The position numbers and the translations under genes are program-made. A DNA stretch of 64,000 nucleotides from an uncultured Candidatus Melainabacteria bacterium (GTDB taxonomy: Bacteria; Cyanobacteriota; Vampirovibrionia; Gastranaerophilales; Gastranaerophilaceae): positions 248,001-312,000 of the forward strand of contig CATLFB010000001.1 in the NCBI GenBank assembly GCA_949927415.1. Direction: 5' to 3'. The first letter of the stretch is position 1; each line of letters opens with the position of its first letter. Below are positions 9,667 to 18,322 of the stretch, one piece after another. The notes under the pieces were generated by a model, which was not told where the DNA came from, ran no database searches, and saw only the letters and a list, made by a program, of their open reading frames with translations.

Positions 9667-9757
9667 CGTTTTTCTCCTTATTTTATTTCGACATTGTGAA
9701 TTGAATTCACAATTATATTATATAATAAACTTTTTTAATTTCAACAATATTATTTAA

Positions 9758-10927
9758 TCAGAAAAGTTTTCTTAATCTTTCTGCAATATAGTCAAAACCT
9801 GTTATTTCACCGAGGTTTTGCGCCTCGACTGACGCTCCGTAAATCAGAAGCGGAACGATTTCGCGCGTATGATCCGTTCCGGGCACCGTCGGGTCGCAGC
9901 CATGGTCTGCCGTTACAAAAAGAACATCATCTTCATTCATTTCTTTTAAGATTTTTTCAAGATATCTGTCAATTTCTTCGATTGCCGCTCCGTAACCTTT
10001 TGCGTCGTTTCTGTGGCCGAAAAGCATATCCGTATCAACAAGGTTAGTAAAAATCAGCGTGAAATCATTACTGCCTGAATAATCTTTGTACGCAATTGAA
10101 GGAAGGTCAAGTTCATTTTTAACGGCTTTGAGAGTTAATTCCAGCCCTTCTTTATTTGAACCTGTATGTATTGCATGGGTTATGCCGGATTTTGAGAAAA
10201 TATCTTCGATTTTGCCGATTCCGATGACTTTTCCGCCAATTTCTTTAATCTCATTCAACACAGTATATTCAGGAACCATTGAATAATCACGGCGATCTTT
10301 TGAGATTCTTGTCGGTTTGCCATCCAGAACCTTGTATGGACGGGCGATTACGCGCGAGACATTGTAGCGGCCTTCATCAAGAATTCGTCTAGCGGTTTCG
10401 CACCATTTATAGAGTGTTTCAAGCGGGATTAAATCTGTATCAACGGCGATTTGGAAAACGCTGTCGGCGCTTGTGTAAACAATCGGGAATTTTGTTTTTT
10501 GATGATCTTCATTAAGTTTTTCAATGATTGCGGTGCCGCTTGCGGGGCAATTGGCTAGAATTCCGCCGCAGCCTGTTTCTTCGACAAACTTTTTCACAAG
10601 TTCTTCAGGAAAACCTTCGGGAAAAGTTGCAAAAGGTGTTTCCGACACAAGCCCTGCGATTTCCCAGTGACCGGTTGTGGTATCTTTGCCTTTTGATTTT
10701 TCAAAAAGAGTAGCAAATTGTGCAATAGGGTTTTGCGTTTTTTGAATACCTTTAAAATCCTGAATATTTCCTAACCCCATTTTCTCTAAAACCGGCACAT
10801 TCAATCCGTTATTAAATTCGCATACATTTTTGAGAGTATTACACTCCGGAATATCGCCAAAATCGCGGCAATCCGGCATTGCGCCAATTCCCATACTGTC
10901 GATTACGATAATTATCGCTCTTTTCAA
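9758..10927 (-). CDS. deoB: Phosphopentomutase
   Basis: Interconverts ribose (or deoxyribose) 1- and 5-phosphate in nucleoside salvage, linking with nucleoside phosphorylases such as the one at 60.9 kb. It belongs to the alkaline phosphatase-like superfamily. Visible metal motifs are IVIDSMGIGAMPD at the N-terminus, GKDTTTGHWEIAG (the phosphoacceptor Thr region) and VTADHGCDPT near the C-terminus. The open frame begins at 10969, but a TTG at 10927 with AGGAG seven bases upstream gives the family-like start LKRAIIIVIDSM, so I use it (389 aa). No other deo genes are adjacent. Confidence 0.94.
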   Translation of the reverse strand: MKRAIIIVIDSMGIGAMPDCRDFGDIPECNTLKNVCEFNNGLNVPVLEKMGLGNIQDFKGIQKTQNPIAQFATLFEKSKGKDTTTGHWEIAGLVSETPFATFPEGFPEELVKKFVEETGCGGILANCPASGTAIIEKLNEDHQKTKFPIVYTSADSVFQIAVDTDLIPLETLYKWCETARRILDEGRYNVSRVIARPYKVLDGKPTRISKDRRDYSMVPEYTVLNEIKEIGGKVIGIGKIEDIFSKSGITHAIHTGSNKEGLELTLKAVKNELDLPSIAYKDYSGSNDFTLIFTNLVDTDMLFGHRNDAKGYGAAIEEIDRYLEKILKEMNEDDVLFVTADHGCDPTVPGTDHTREIVPLLIYGASVEAQNLGEITGFDYIAERLRKLF

Positions 10928-10996
10928 AATTCCGCTCCTATTTTCTTTATCCCGAAACCATTCTAACACAAAATCGGCCTGTTTGTACAGGAAAAA

Positions 10997-11536
10997 TCAC
11001 ATTGCCTGACGAACAAGCGCAAACGCATTAAAATCTACCGAGCCGTAGATAATTTTGAATTGATTATCGCCGTCTTCGATAAGTTTGACGAAATTAATTT
11101 CTTCTTCGCCAAAGTCGTCGTTAGTTTCAGAGACTTCTATATTTGCAAGAAGCGTATGTGCCTGGAAAAGTTTCAGATAAACTTTACCGTTTTTTCTCTC
11201 GCCCATAACCTGATAATGCCCGACAGGAAGAACAGCCTCCTCATTAATTGCAATATCAACGGGAATCAAAAGAATCGGGAGTTCTTTCGGAACAGCATTC
11301 AAAAACTGAGTTTCGTTGCTTTGCTGGAAAGCCTCGCCGTTTCTCAAAAGTCTGTCTTTGGGCTTTTTTGGCTTGCCTTTTTTACTTTCGAGAGCTTTTT
11401 CGAATTCTTCATCTGTCACGGATTTTTGGCCGTATGCATTTTGATCGCCAAAGTTGTCCCACAAATCGCCGTCGGCGAAAACAGGCTGAATTCCCGCCAT
11501 AAACAATATAAAAAATAATATCAAAAACTTTTTCAT
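10997..11536 (-). CDS. Hypothetical secreted protein
   Basis: No family recognised. The 179-aa protein begins with a clear signal peptide (MKKFLILFFILFMAGIQPVFA, cleavage near residue 21), followed by a charged Lys-rich linker (residues about 45-65) and a C-terminal domain of likely beta strands (AVLPVGHYQVMGERKNGKVYLKLFQ) that could form a small beta barrel. It is probably periplasmic or outer-membrane attached; no lipobox cysteine is visible. The start is ATG with a weak SD. It is followed on the same strand by deoB after 69 nt. Confidence 0.65.
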   Translation of the reverse strand: MKKFLILFFILFMAGIQPVFADGDLWDNFGDQNAYGQKSVTDEEFEKALESKKGKPKKPKDRLLRNGEAFQQSNETQFLNAVPKELPILLIPVDIAINEEAVLPVGHYQVMGERKNGKVYLKLFQAHTLLANIEVSETNDDFGEEEINFVKLIEDGDNQFKIIYGSVDFNAFALVRQAM

Positions 11537-11650
11537 ATCTTTATTTTAAGGATTTTTAGAATTTTGTAAACATATATTTATAGGAGTTACTAAAAATTTA
11601 GGGAAAGTCGCATAAACGCAACGCACCGTACCGCTTCAAAAAAATCAAAA

Positions 11651-11667
11651 CCGCCCCGAAGGGGCGG
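11651..11667 (-). terminator. Rho-independent terminator of the group 2 sigma gene
   Basis: CCGCCCC GAA GGGGCGG is a perfect GC-rich stem. On the minus strand it is followed by TTTTGATTTTTTT, and it lies 49 nt downstream of the sigma-factor stop. Confidence 0.9.
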
Positions 11668-11715
11668 CACAAAACTACTTATTTAAACACGAGACATATA
11701 AAAACACACGAGTTA

Positions 11716-12621
11716 TTAACCGATATAACTTGAAAGCAATTCTTGAGACAATGCTGAAAGTCTCATTTTTTGCAATGCACGAAGTTCTGTTTGGCGGATG
11801 CATTCTTTTGTGACGCCGTAGATATTTCCGATTTCTTCTAACGTCAATTTCGCCGCATTATCCAGGCCGTAACGCATTTTTACAACATCCTGTTCTCTTT
11901 CTTTCAGGGTTGAAATGACTATTGCAATATCGTTTTTAAGGTTTTCAAACTCCGCATTTGCACAAACTGATGCCCTGTCATCTTCAAGAATATCTGCAAC
12001 ATTAAGTTCTTTGCCGTCTGCTCTTTCCAGACCGCTTTCAATTGAAATCGTTTTTGTATAAGCTGATAAAAATGTTTCGATTTTATCGGGTTCAATGTTC
12101 ATTTTCTTTGCAACATCCTGATTTTTAACCTGACAATTGTATTGTTTTTCCATTTCGGATTTTACTTTTGAAAATTTTGAAAGCGTTTCCTGAATATATA
12201 CAGGAATCTTCATGCAGTGAGACTGTTCTGAAATCGCCTTAAACATCGACTGCTTAATCCACCAGCCTGCGTATGTTGAAAATTTATATCCAAGTTTGTA
12301 ATTAAACTTTTCAGCCGCAATCATCAAGCCCAAATTGCCTTCCTGAATCAAATCAACAAGCGGAATTCCGGATGAATGTATCACTTTTTTCGCAATCAAG
12401 ACAACAACACGCAAATTCGACTGTACTAAACGTTTTTTTGCCTCAGCATCACCCTCTTTTGCTTTTTTAGCCAAATCTCTTTCTTCAGCCAACGACAAAA
12501 CAGGATACTGTGAAATCTCTCTTAAATAATCTGTCAATTCTCCGTTTCCATACATCAAAACTTCATTTTTGGCCGGATTCGATTTTACCTTCTTCATTTT
12601 GACAGGCGCGTTCTTACTCAT
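11716..12621 (-). CDS. RNA polymerase sigma factor, sigma-70 family (group 2, RpoD-like)
   Basis: A 301-aa sigma factor of the primary-like type without region 1.1. Region 1.2 (DYLREISQYPVLSLAEE), region 2.1-2.4 (NLRVVVLIAKKV, DLIQEGNLGLMIAAEKF, KFSTYAGWWIKQSMFKAI), region 3 and region 4.2 (TLEEIGNIYGVTKECIRQTELRALQKMR) are all visible. Its size and layout match the cyanobacterial group 2 factors SigB-SigE, usually non-essential and stress-responsive. The region 2.4 residues match those that read a TATAAT -10. The N-terminus is a short Lys-rich tail. It is a single gene closed by its own strong terminator. Confidence 0.9.
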   Translation of the reverse strand: MSKNAPVKMKKVKSNPAKNEVLMYGNGELTDYLREISQYPVLSLAEERDLAKKAKEGDAEAKKRLVQSNLRVVVLIAKKVIHSSGIPLVDLIQEGNLGLMIAAEKFNYKLGYKFSTYAGWWIKQSMFKAISEQSHCMKIPVYIQETLSKFSKVKSEMEKQYNCQVKNQDVAKKMNIEPDKIETFLSAYTKTISIESGLERADGKELNVADILEDDRASVCANAEFENLKNDIAIVISTLKEREQDVVKMRYGLDNAAKLTLEEIGNIYGVTKECIRQTELRALQKMRLSALSQELLSSYIG

Positions 12622-12791
12622 ACTCTTTTAAACTCCTTATTTAAATTTGTTACACGGGACAACTTACACTTAATCTGGATATATATTTAGTATATATCAT
12701 AGTATATACTTTTACAAGTCTTTTGTTAAGATATATTAAAATGGAAATATTTTCTTATTTTATGTATAATAATTTAATAAGAGGAGGATTT

Positions 12792-13268
12792 ATGAAAAAG
12801 AAAATTATAATCACATTAGCTATTTTATTGCTGGTTGTTATTTCTTCTGCAGCAGGCTTTGCTGTGGCAAATGCTACAAGCGGCTCAGGACAAAAACAAA
12901 AACCGTCTGATTACAAAGTCGGTATCACTTATGACAAAGCGGTTGAAAGCGACAAACCTATGGTTGCATTGTTTTATGTTGACTGGTGCGGATATTGCTT
13001 GAAGTTTATGCCTAAATTCAAAACATTAAGCCTTATGTATCTTGGAAAGTACAATTTTGTTATGCTTAACGTTGAAGATCCGGTTAACAAAGAATTGGTT
13101 GAATCTGTTGGTTTGACAGGATTCCCGACAGTATATATTATGGATCCGAAATACGATAACAGAGTGCTTTTGAACAATGCTTTCTATCAGAATATTCCGA
13201 AAATGAAAACTGAACTTAACAGATACTTAAGAGTCAGAGGATTGATGGATAAAGGTTCTAAAAAATAG
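12792..13268 (+). CDS. Membrane-anchored thioredoxin-like protein
   Basis: A 158-aa protein with an N-terminal hydrophobic segment (MKKKIIITLAILLLVV, signal or anchor) followed by a thioredoxin fold facing the periplasm. The active-site motif is WCGYC (C66, C69) in FYVDWCGYCLKFMP, and the cis-proline is in TGFPTVYI. The CGYC dipeptide differs from classical CGPC, which usually shifts redox potential toward disulfide formation or isomerisation; the actual activity is unknown. The open frame extends 23 codons upstream, but ATG 12792 has GAGGAGGATTT before it and starts the signal sequence. Confidence 0.88.
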   Translation: MKKKIIITLAILLLVVISSAAGFAVANATSGSGQKQKPSDYKVGITYDKAVESDKPMVALFYVDWCGYCLKFMPKFKTLSLMYLGKYNFVMLNVEDPVNKELVESVGLTGFPTVYIMDPKYDNRVLLNNAFYQNIPKMKTELNRYLRVRGLMDKGSKK

Positions 13269-13275
13269 ATTTTGG

Positions 13276-13300
13276 TGCGGGTTTATCAGATAAACCCGCA
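13276..13300 (+). terminator. Terminator of the thioredoxin-like gene
   Basis: TGCGGGTTTATC A GATAAACCCGCA is a 12-bp perfect stem, directly after the stop codon. It is followed by TATTTTATATT, a weak U-tract. Confidence 0.7.
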
Positions 13301-13350
13301 TATTTTATATTCGGCCCGGAAACTATATTGCGCTGGTTTAATTTTAGACA

Positions 13351-13379
13351 AAAAAAAAAGACCTTGATTTTTCAAGGCC
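13351..13379 (-). terminator. Minus-strand terminator with no obvious gene
   Basis: CCTTGA/TCAAGG hairpin preceded on the plus strand by nine or more A, so the U-tract lies on the minus-strand transcript. No minus-strand gene is visible between here and folE2. It may stop antisense transcription, or mark an unseen small RNA. The rest of the 13.27-13.57 kb gap is AT-rich and holds nothing else I can call. Confidence 0.5.
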
Positions 13380-13569
13380 TATCCGTTTAAATAAGAAGAG
13401 AGAGCTTTATATTTATAATAAGTATATTATTCCCAAAAAGTTGCTATTTTTTGTTTATTAAATTAACAAAAATTAACAAAAAATTTTAAAGGGTACTAAT
13501 TACAATATATTTCAGAGAAAATCTATTTTAGTGACCCCTGATAACCACAGAAAAAACGGAAAAGGAAAT

Positions 13570-14361
13570 ATGAAAGACATCCAGAATTTAAAAGACGAAA
13601 GAAATGTTGACATACAAAAAGTCGGAATCAAACATCTTGAGATGCCGCTAATTATTGAGCGCAAAAACAGTTCAAACCAGATTGTATATTCGCGCGCAAA
13701 AGTAAACGTATCATTGCCGCGTGATTACAAGGGAACCCACATGTCGAGATTTGTTGAGGTTATAAACGAATGGCGGAACAAAAACCTTTTAGGAGTCGAT
13801 ATTAAGGGATGTTTAGAAGAGATAATCAACAGGCTTGAGGCAAAAAGCGGAGAGTTGGAATTCAAGTTCAAATATTTTATTGATAAGGAGTCACCGGTTA
13901 CGAAATTATCTTCACCGATGAGTTTTGACTGCATATTCAAAGGTCAGATGGAAGGCGGGGATTACAAATTTATTTTGGGTGTGGAAGTTCCTGTGACAAC
14001 GCTTTGCCCTTGTTCAAAAGAGATTTCGGACAATGGCGCGCACAATCAGCGTGCTTTTATACGTGTACGGGTATCTTACGATGAGGACAAGCATATTTGG
14101 ATAGAGGATTTGGTTGATTTGGTGGAAGCTTGCGCGAGTTGTCCGGTTTATCCGTTATTAAAGCGTCAGGATGAGAAATATGTGACAGAGAAGGCTTATG
14201 CCAACCCAAAATTTGTGGAAGACGTATTGCGCGATGTTGTTGTAAAGCTTCGCCGGCATGAAGTGGTGAAGGAATTTGAAGTCGAATGCGAGGCGTTTGA
14301 GAGCATCCACAACCATTCAGCCTGGGCCTACCAGCACGAGGCACACGAAGTGTGCTCTTAG
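13570..14361 (+). CDS. folE2: GTP cyclohydrolase IB (FolE2)
   Basis: Converts GTP to 7,8-dihydroneopterin triphosphate, the first step of folate (or queuosine precursor) synthesis, using a metal other than strictly zinc. The 263-aa protein has the type IB active-site motif TLCPCSKEISDNGAHNQRA and a tunnelling-fold core. ESIHNHSAWAYQH near the C-terminus is also typical. The frame is open to 13531, but ATG 13570 has AAAGGAAAT upstream and fits the family. The gene's last codons and TAG stop run into the repeat-rich region that follows. No other folate or queuosine gene is adjacent. Confidence 0.95.
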   Translation: MKDIQNLKDERNVDIQKVGIKHLEMPLIIERKNSSNQIVYSRAKVNVSLPRDYKGTHMSRFVEVINEWRNKNLLGVDIKGCLEEIINRLEAKSGELEFKFKYFIDKESPVTKLSSPMSFDCIFKGQMEGGDYKFILGVEVPVTTLCPCSKEISDNGAHNQRAFIRVRVSYDEDKHIWIEDLVDLVEACASCPVYPLLKRQDEKYVTEKAYANPKFVEDVLRDVVVKLRRHEVVKEFEVECEAFESIHNHSAWAYQHEAHEVCS

Positions 14362-14938
14362 ACATTGGAACTGGATTAGGTAGATTGCGCTTTTAAAAGA
14401 ATTAGCTGGATTTTCGGTAGAGTGAAGTGAAGCCGACGTGCGATTAGCACGGAGGATGAGCGGAACTCGTCACATCCAAAGCTCCGCAGTGAGCACGAGT
14501 CGGCAGAGGGTGAAAAGCGTTGTGGGGAGCAATGCTTTGGAACCCGTTTAGCGCCGTCGAGCAAGACAGCGGCAAAATCGCCCGAGCGATTTTGAGCGAA
14601 CGCTAGGTGTTAGAAAGCCGAATAATCCAGTGCTACGCACGTAGAGACATTGGATCTGAATTAGGACAGGGGCGCTTGGAGAGGTCAACGTTTTTGACGG
14701 AAACCTTCAACATACGACGAAAATCGTCGCGTACCCTCTCCTGAATCAGGAGAGGGCAGAATTTCAACTTGAGCACGCGTTTACGCTGCGAAAGTTAGAA
14801 ATTCGGGTGAGGTTGAGGTGCTCCGCACATTGAAAACTTTTGGGTCGGATTAGAAAAAATCCGCTTTTGCAAGATTTAGACACGAAAACACAGAATTAGG
14901 ACAAGGGCACCTAAAGGTTATCTTTTGCGCAGAGGACT
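14358..14938 (+). repeat. GC-rich, hairpin-dense tandem repeat region
   Basis: A stretch of about 580 bp without a convincing gene and visibly richer in GC than its surroundings. It holds three degenerate units that begin with a similar phrase: GACATTGGAACTGGATTAGG (14362), GACATTGGATCTGAATTAGG (14647) and a more diverged ACACAGAATTAGGACAAGGG (about 14888). The last two continue with AGGACA(A/G)GGGC. Several perfect hairpins occur: AAAATCGC/GCGATTTT (14574-14593), CGACGA/TCGTCG (14715-14729), an 11-bp stem CCCTCTCCTGA/TCAGGAGAGGG (14734-14756) and CGGATT/AATCCG (about 14853-14870). Short frames on either strand look spurious. It could be an accumulated intergenic repeat or a structured RNA. 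Confidence 0.6.
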
Positions 14939-14976
14939 AAAAATCCGGGCTAAACACAACTTCAACCCGGATTTTT
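14939..14976. terminator. Bidirectional terminator between folE2 and the M49 gene
   Basis: AAAAATCCGGG and CCCGGATTTTT form an 11-bp stem around a 16-nt loop. T-runs lie on both strands, and it sits between two convergent genes. Confidence 0.85.
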
Positions 14977-15019
14977 AATGTATTTTTTAAATATATTGCT
15001 GCAGCTTTGGAATTCCGGA

Positions 15020-16789
15020 TTAACTCCTCAAAAGCATTCTTGCCAAAGGCGCATCCGTTCTGCCATTTAGATTTTTGTCGATTTCTTTGAGTTTTTTGGA
15101 AATCACCTCCATCTCATCTGTCCAGACAAAATTGTCTAAAACATATTTTTCACCTTTTGCAAAATCGCCGTCAATCTGGATTCTCACGATTTCTGCAAGC
15201 ATTTTTTTCGCTGTCGGAATCATTTTGTCAATATTTACATGAATTTTGCCATCCTCTGTCAATTCAATTGCGCCGTTTTCAAGGAAATATTTGTTCTGCA
15301 TTACAGAGCGAACCCTGTGCGCCTGCGATAGTGTCGGTTTTGATTTAAGAAAATTATCTGCCGCAAAAGACACAATCATCTGCAAAACCTGTTCTGATGT
15401 ATACATTCCTTTTTCTTCCAGCAAGTCCAAAAACGCCAGAGCGCCCATATCAGCCTTGTTTTCTTCGATTATACTTTTGTATTTACCTAAAGCTTCAGTA
15501 CCTTTGTTCGGTCCCAAAGAATGCGTGTTCTCATGCCCGATTGTAAACCAGTGGTCAGCCTCATCAAGATAATATTGGTGTTGAGATTTATCTAAAATCG
15601 TATCAAGACGCTTTTGGAGTTTTTCGCGGTCTGATATAAATCTGATTTGTCTGTGATAAACATTTCGTCTGCCGCCGCCGATTTTGAGAGACAGCTTGTC
15701 GTCATTCGGAAGGTTTTCGGCAAGCGTTATCCCTGCCCGATAGGCACCGACATCCCCCGCCAGAACTACAATATCCACATCAACCATTGTCTGTTTTGGA
15801 GAATTTCCGACCTCTGAATTTTCTGCCGGATGATTCAAGATTTCGTTTGAAGGTTTTATATTTTGTTCATACTCGTCACAATAAGGCATATTGGCCGCCA
15901 GAAGCGGAAGATAGTCTTTTATTTTCAGCAAATCCTCAGTTCCTTTTTTGTTCACAATTCCGACACGCCCGCCCAGAAAATCCTTTGAAATTACCGGAAT
16001 GTTATGTTCATCCAGAAGTTTTTTCAACTCTTCATTTTCAATAACGCTTTCGGTCATTTCATCTGCGTAATTTTCGCGCGTAATCGTGAATTCCAAAGGT
16101 GTATCCTGCAACTCAGCCCATTTTTTATCAGCGTAAGCATCAAGCATAGGATCAGCCGATCTAAGGGCTGAGGCCTGAAGTTTCAGATACTCGTTAAAAT
16201 CTTCGTTTGTAGAAGTTTCAGCCGCAGATTCCAGTTTTTCAGCCACAACTCTGAATTCTTCATGGAAATAATCAATGTAATCTTTTGCTGCAAGTTCATC
16301 CCCGGCTCTCAAGACAACTGAGCGCTGGTTAAGTATTTTTCTGACCTCTTCGATTTTGCCGTCTTTAATCATTTTTATAAGAATTTTGTGAAATTCTTCT
16401 TTCGACAAATCTGTCGGATACAAACCTTTTCCGGGAAGTTCTTCAACCCCTTTTGCAAGATTAATTTTGACAGATTCTCTGTCGATTGCGCACATTCCGA
16501 TTTGTGCGTCAAAAAGAATTTTGGTAAGTTCCGCACGCTCGTTTCCTTTGAGAATTTCAGTACGCAAAAAATCGTAAAACGGCAAATTCTTTTTGTTATC
16601 AAGCTGAAGGTTTATTTTTTGAATAAAATAAGCTGCTTTAACAAGGTTTTTCAAAGCAGCTTTGTCGCCTTCTTCAAGCGCCAAATATTCCGGCGCATCA
16701 ACATCAAGCATTTTTTTTGTCGTCAAATAATCCTTATGAGTACGCTTTTTCAATTCTTCAAGCGTATAATTAAGTTCAAAAGTTTCCAT
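15020..16789 (-). CDS. Dipeptidyl-peptidase III family protein (M49-like)
   Basis: A predicted zinc metallopeptidase releasing dipeptides from peptide N-termini. The zinc motif is HENTH at residues 419-423 (HEXXH instead of the HEXXGH of animal DPP III), followed by IIEENKADMGA, which provides the third ligand Glu in the EExxAD-type motif. The upstream segment GAYRAGITLAENLPND and the NVYHRQIRF segment are also in character. The frame is open to 16822, but ATG 16789 follows GAGGAGAGATAT (589 aa). There is no signal peptide, so it is cytosolic. Some bacterial relatives are uncharacterised NUDIX-less M49 proteins; the substrate is unknown. Confidence 0.8.
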   Translation of the reverse strand: METFELNYTLEELKKRTHKDYLTTKKMLDVDAPEYLALEEGDKAALKNLVKAAYFIQKINLQLDNKKNLPFYDFLRTEILKGNERAELTKILFDAQIGMCAIDRESVKINLAKGVEELPGKGLYPTDLSKEEFHKILIKMIKDGKIEEVRKILNQRSVVLRAGDELAAKDYIDYFHEEFRVVAEKLESAAETSTNEDFNEYLKLQASALRSADPMLDAYADKKWAELQDTPLEFTITRENYADEMTESVIENEELKKLLDEHNIPVISKDFLGGRVGIVNKKGTEDLLKIKDYLPLLAANMPYCDEYEQNIKPSNEILNHPAENSEVGNSPKQTMVDVDIVVLAGDVGAYRAGITLAENLPNDDKLSLKIGGGRRNVYHRQIRFISDREKLQKRLDTILDKSQHQYYLDEADHWFTIGHENTHSLGPNKGTEALGKYKSIIEENKADMGALAFLDLLEEKGMYTSEQVLQMIVSFAADNFLKSKPTLSQAHRVRSVMQNKYFLENGAIELTEDGKIHVNIDKMIPTAKKMLAEIVRIQIDGDFAKGEKYVLDNFVWTDEMEVISKKLKEIDKNLNGRTDAPLARMLLRS

Positions 16790-16844
16790 ATATCTCTCCT
16801 CTGTATGAATTGAGTATATCACTCTTTTAAAGAATCGTAAAGTA

Positions 16845-17315
16845 TTATTTGTGGTAAGTTTCGCCCTTGATAATCTTAAACGCGCGATAAATCTGCTCTA
16901 CAAGGATTAATCTTGCAAACTGGTGTAGAAATGTCATTTTTGAAAGACTAAGTTTGAAATCCGCACGGCTGGAAACTATTTTTGATAATCCGCAGGATGA
17001 ACCTATTACAAAAATTATTTCACCTATCCCGTCCTGTGTGATTTCATTAATTTTTTCGGCTAAATCCTCAGATGAGAGCATCTTGCCGCCGATTTCAAGA
17101 GTTATCACGTAGGATTGCGGCTTTATGTGGGAGAGAATTTTTTGAGCCTCCTCATCAAGCGCTTTTGAGATGAGATTTTCGTCCCTGATTTCTACAGGCT
17201 GTAATTCGATGATTTCAAAACTTGCGTATGGCGTAAGTCGTTTTTGGAATTCTGCGATTCCTTCTTTCAAAAACTTTTCCTTTAACTTTCCAAGCGCAAT
17301 AACTTTGATATTCAT
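16845..17315 (-). CDS. rlmH: 23S rRNA pseudouridine-1915 N3-methyltransferase RlmH
   Basis: A small SPOUT methyltransferase that modifies m3Psi1915 in helix 69 of 23S rRNA in assembled ribosomes. The 156-aa protein shows the opening IKVIALGKLKEKF, the SAM-binding knot FVIGSSCGLS and the C-terminal signature LSKMTFLHQFARLILVEQIYRA with KGETYHK at the end. It follows the mscS gene by three bases, so the two are cotranscribed. Confidence 0.95.
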   Translation of the reverse strand: MNIKVIALGKLKEKFLKEGIAEFQKRLTPYASFEIIELQPVEIRDENLISKALDEEAQKILSHIKPQSYVITLEIGGKMLSSEDLAEKINEITQDGIGEIIFVIGSSCGLSKIVSSRADFKLSLSKMTFLHQFARLILVEQIYRAFKIIKGETYHK

Positions 17316-17318
17316 AAA

Positions 17319-18182
17319 TTAATTTCCTGATTTTTCCACATAAACAGATGTTGACGGGAATGCAAAATCAAGGCCTTCGGCTCTGAATCTTTTAACAACT
17401 TCCAGAATTACGCCTGATTTAATCTTCATCAGCGGATTGTAGGAATGTGTTTTTGCATAAGCAATGCATTTAATATTTATGGAACTGTCCGCAAGCGTAT
17501 CTAAAAACACCGCATAATCATCGTAAATATCAGGATTTTCGCGAAGAATTTCTTCGACAATAGAAATGGCTCTTTGAAGTTTTTCGTTTGTTGTGTCGTA
17601 GGTGAGCGTAAAAACTTCAACTATTCTGCGCTTTTTAGCCGCTGAAAGGTTGCAGATATTACCGTTTGAAACGCTGGAATTTGGAACTATGTAGAGAAAA
17701 TTGTCAAGAGTTCTGATTTTGGTTGAGCGGATATTAACATCTTCCACAGTGCCTTCTACGCCGTTTGCGATAATGTAATCACCGATTTTGTAGGCTTTAT
17801 CACTGAATATTGCAAGGGTTCCGAAAATATTTGCGATTGTTGCGTTCGCCGCAAAGCCGACTGCCAAACCGGTAATTCCGAAACCTGTTATCAGGGATGA
17901 AACCGAATAACCATGGCTTTGAAGGAACGATGCGACAATAAAGAACACAAGAATTGATTTCATAATTCGCTCCAAAATCGGAACAAATTGTGTAAGCTGG
18001 CTGTTGCCGTCTCTATTTAAAATGCGGTTTTTGAGTTTTGCACTCATTATATCAACTGCCTTGAACAAAACGACAATAAGAAGAATATTAATTATTGCGC
18101 CGACAATCAGGTCAAAGTGCGTTGATTCCAGAAGTTTGTTAAACTTTTCCAAATGTTCGATAATTGTATCCATAAAATCCAT
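17319..18182 (-). CDS. Mechanosensitive ion channel, MscS family
   Basis: A small-conductance tension-gated channel for osmotic protection. The 287-aa protein has an N-terminal membrane region of three helices. The third is the pore helix with the Gly/Ala-rich run GFGITGLAVGFAANATIANI. A beta domain follows (GDYIIANGVEGTVEDVNIRSTKI, VPNSSVSNGNICNLS), then a mixed C-terminal domain. The frame is open to 18221. Two near ATGs exist; the second (18182) has the better spacing from AGAGG, so I chose it. It sits three bases upstream of rlmH. Confidence 0.92.
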   Translation of the reverse strand: MDFMDTIIEHLEKFNKLLESTHFDLIVGAIINILLIVVLFKAVDIMSAKLKNRILNRDGNSQLTQFVPILERIMKSILVFFIVASFLQSHGYSVSSLITGFGITGLAVGFAANATIANIFGTLAIFSDKAYKIGDYIIANGVEGTVEDVNIRSTKIRTLDNFLYIVPNSSVSNGNICNLSAAKKRRIVEVFTLTYDTTNEKLQRAISIVEEILRENPDIYDDYAVFLDTLADSSINIKCIAYAKTHSYNPLMKIKSGVILEVVKRFRAEGLDFAFPSTSVYVEKSGN

Positions 18183-18322
18183 AATCATATCCTCTTTATT
18201 TTTATAACAAGAATACCACAAAAAAGATATTCTGAATCAGGAAGATGTTTATTGCCAAAATGCCAATTATTAACTATAATATATATGAATGCAGGAATTC
18301 GTGAATAACAGGGAAAGTTTTT

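Noticed and set aside
14057-14564. Minus-strand frames in and after the 3' end of folE2
   Set aside because: They overlap folE2 or the hairpin-rich repeats, have Arg/Ser-rich composition and no start signals.
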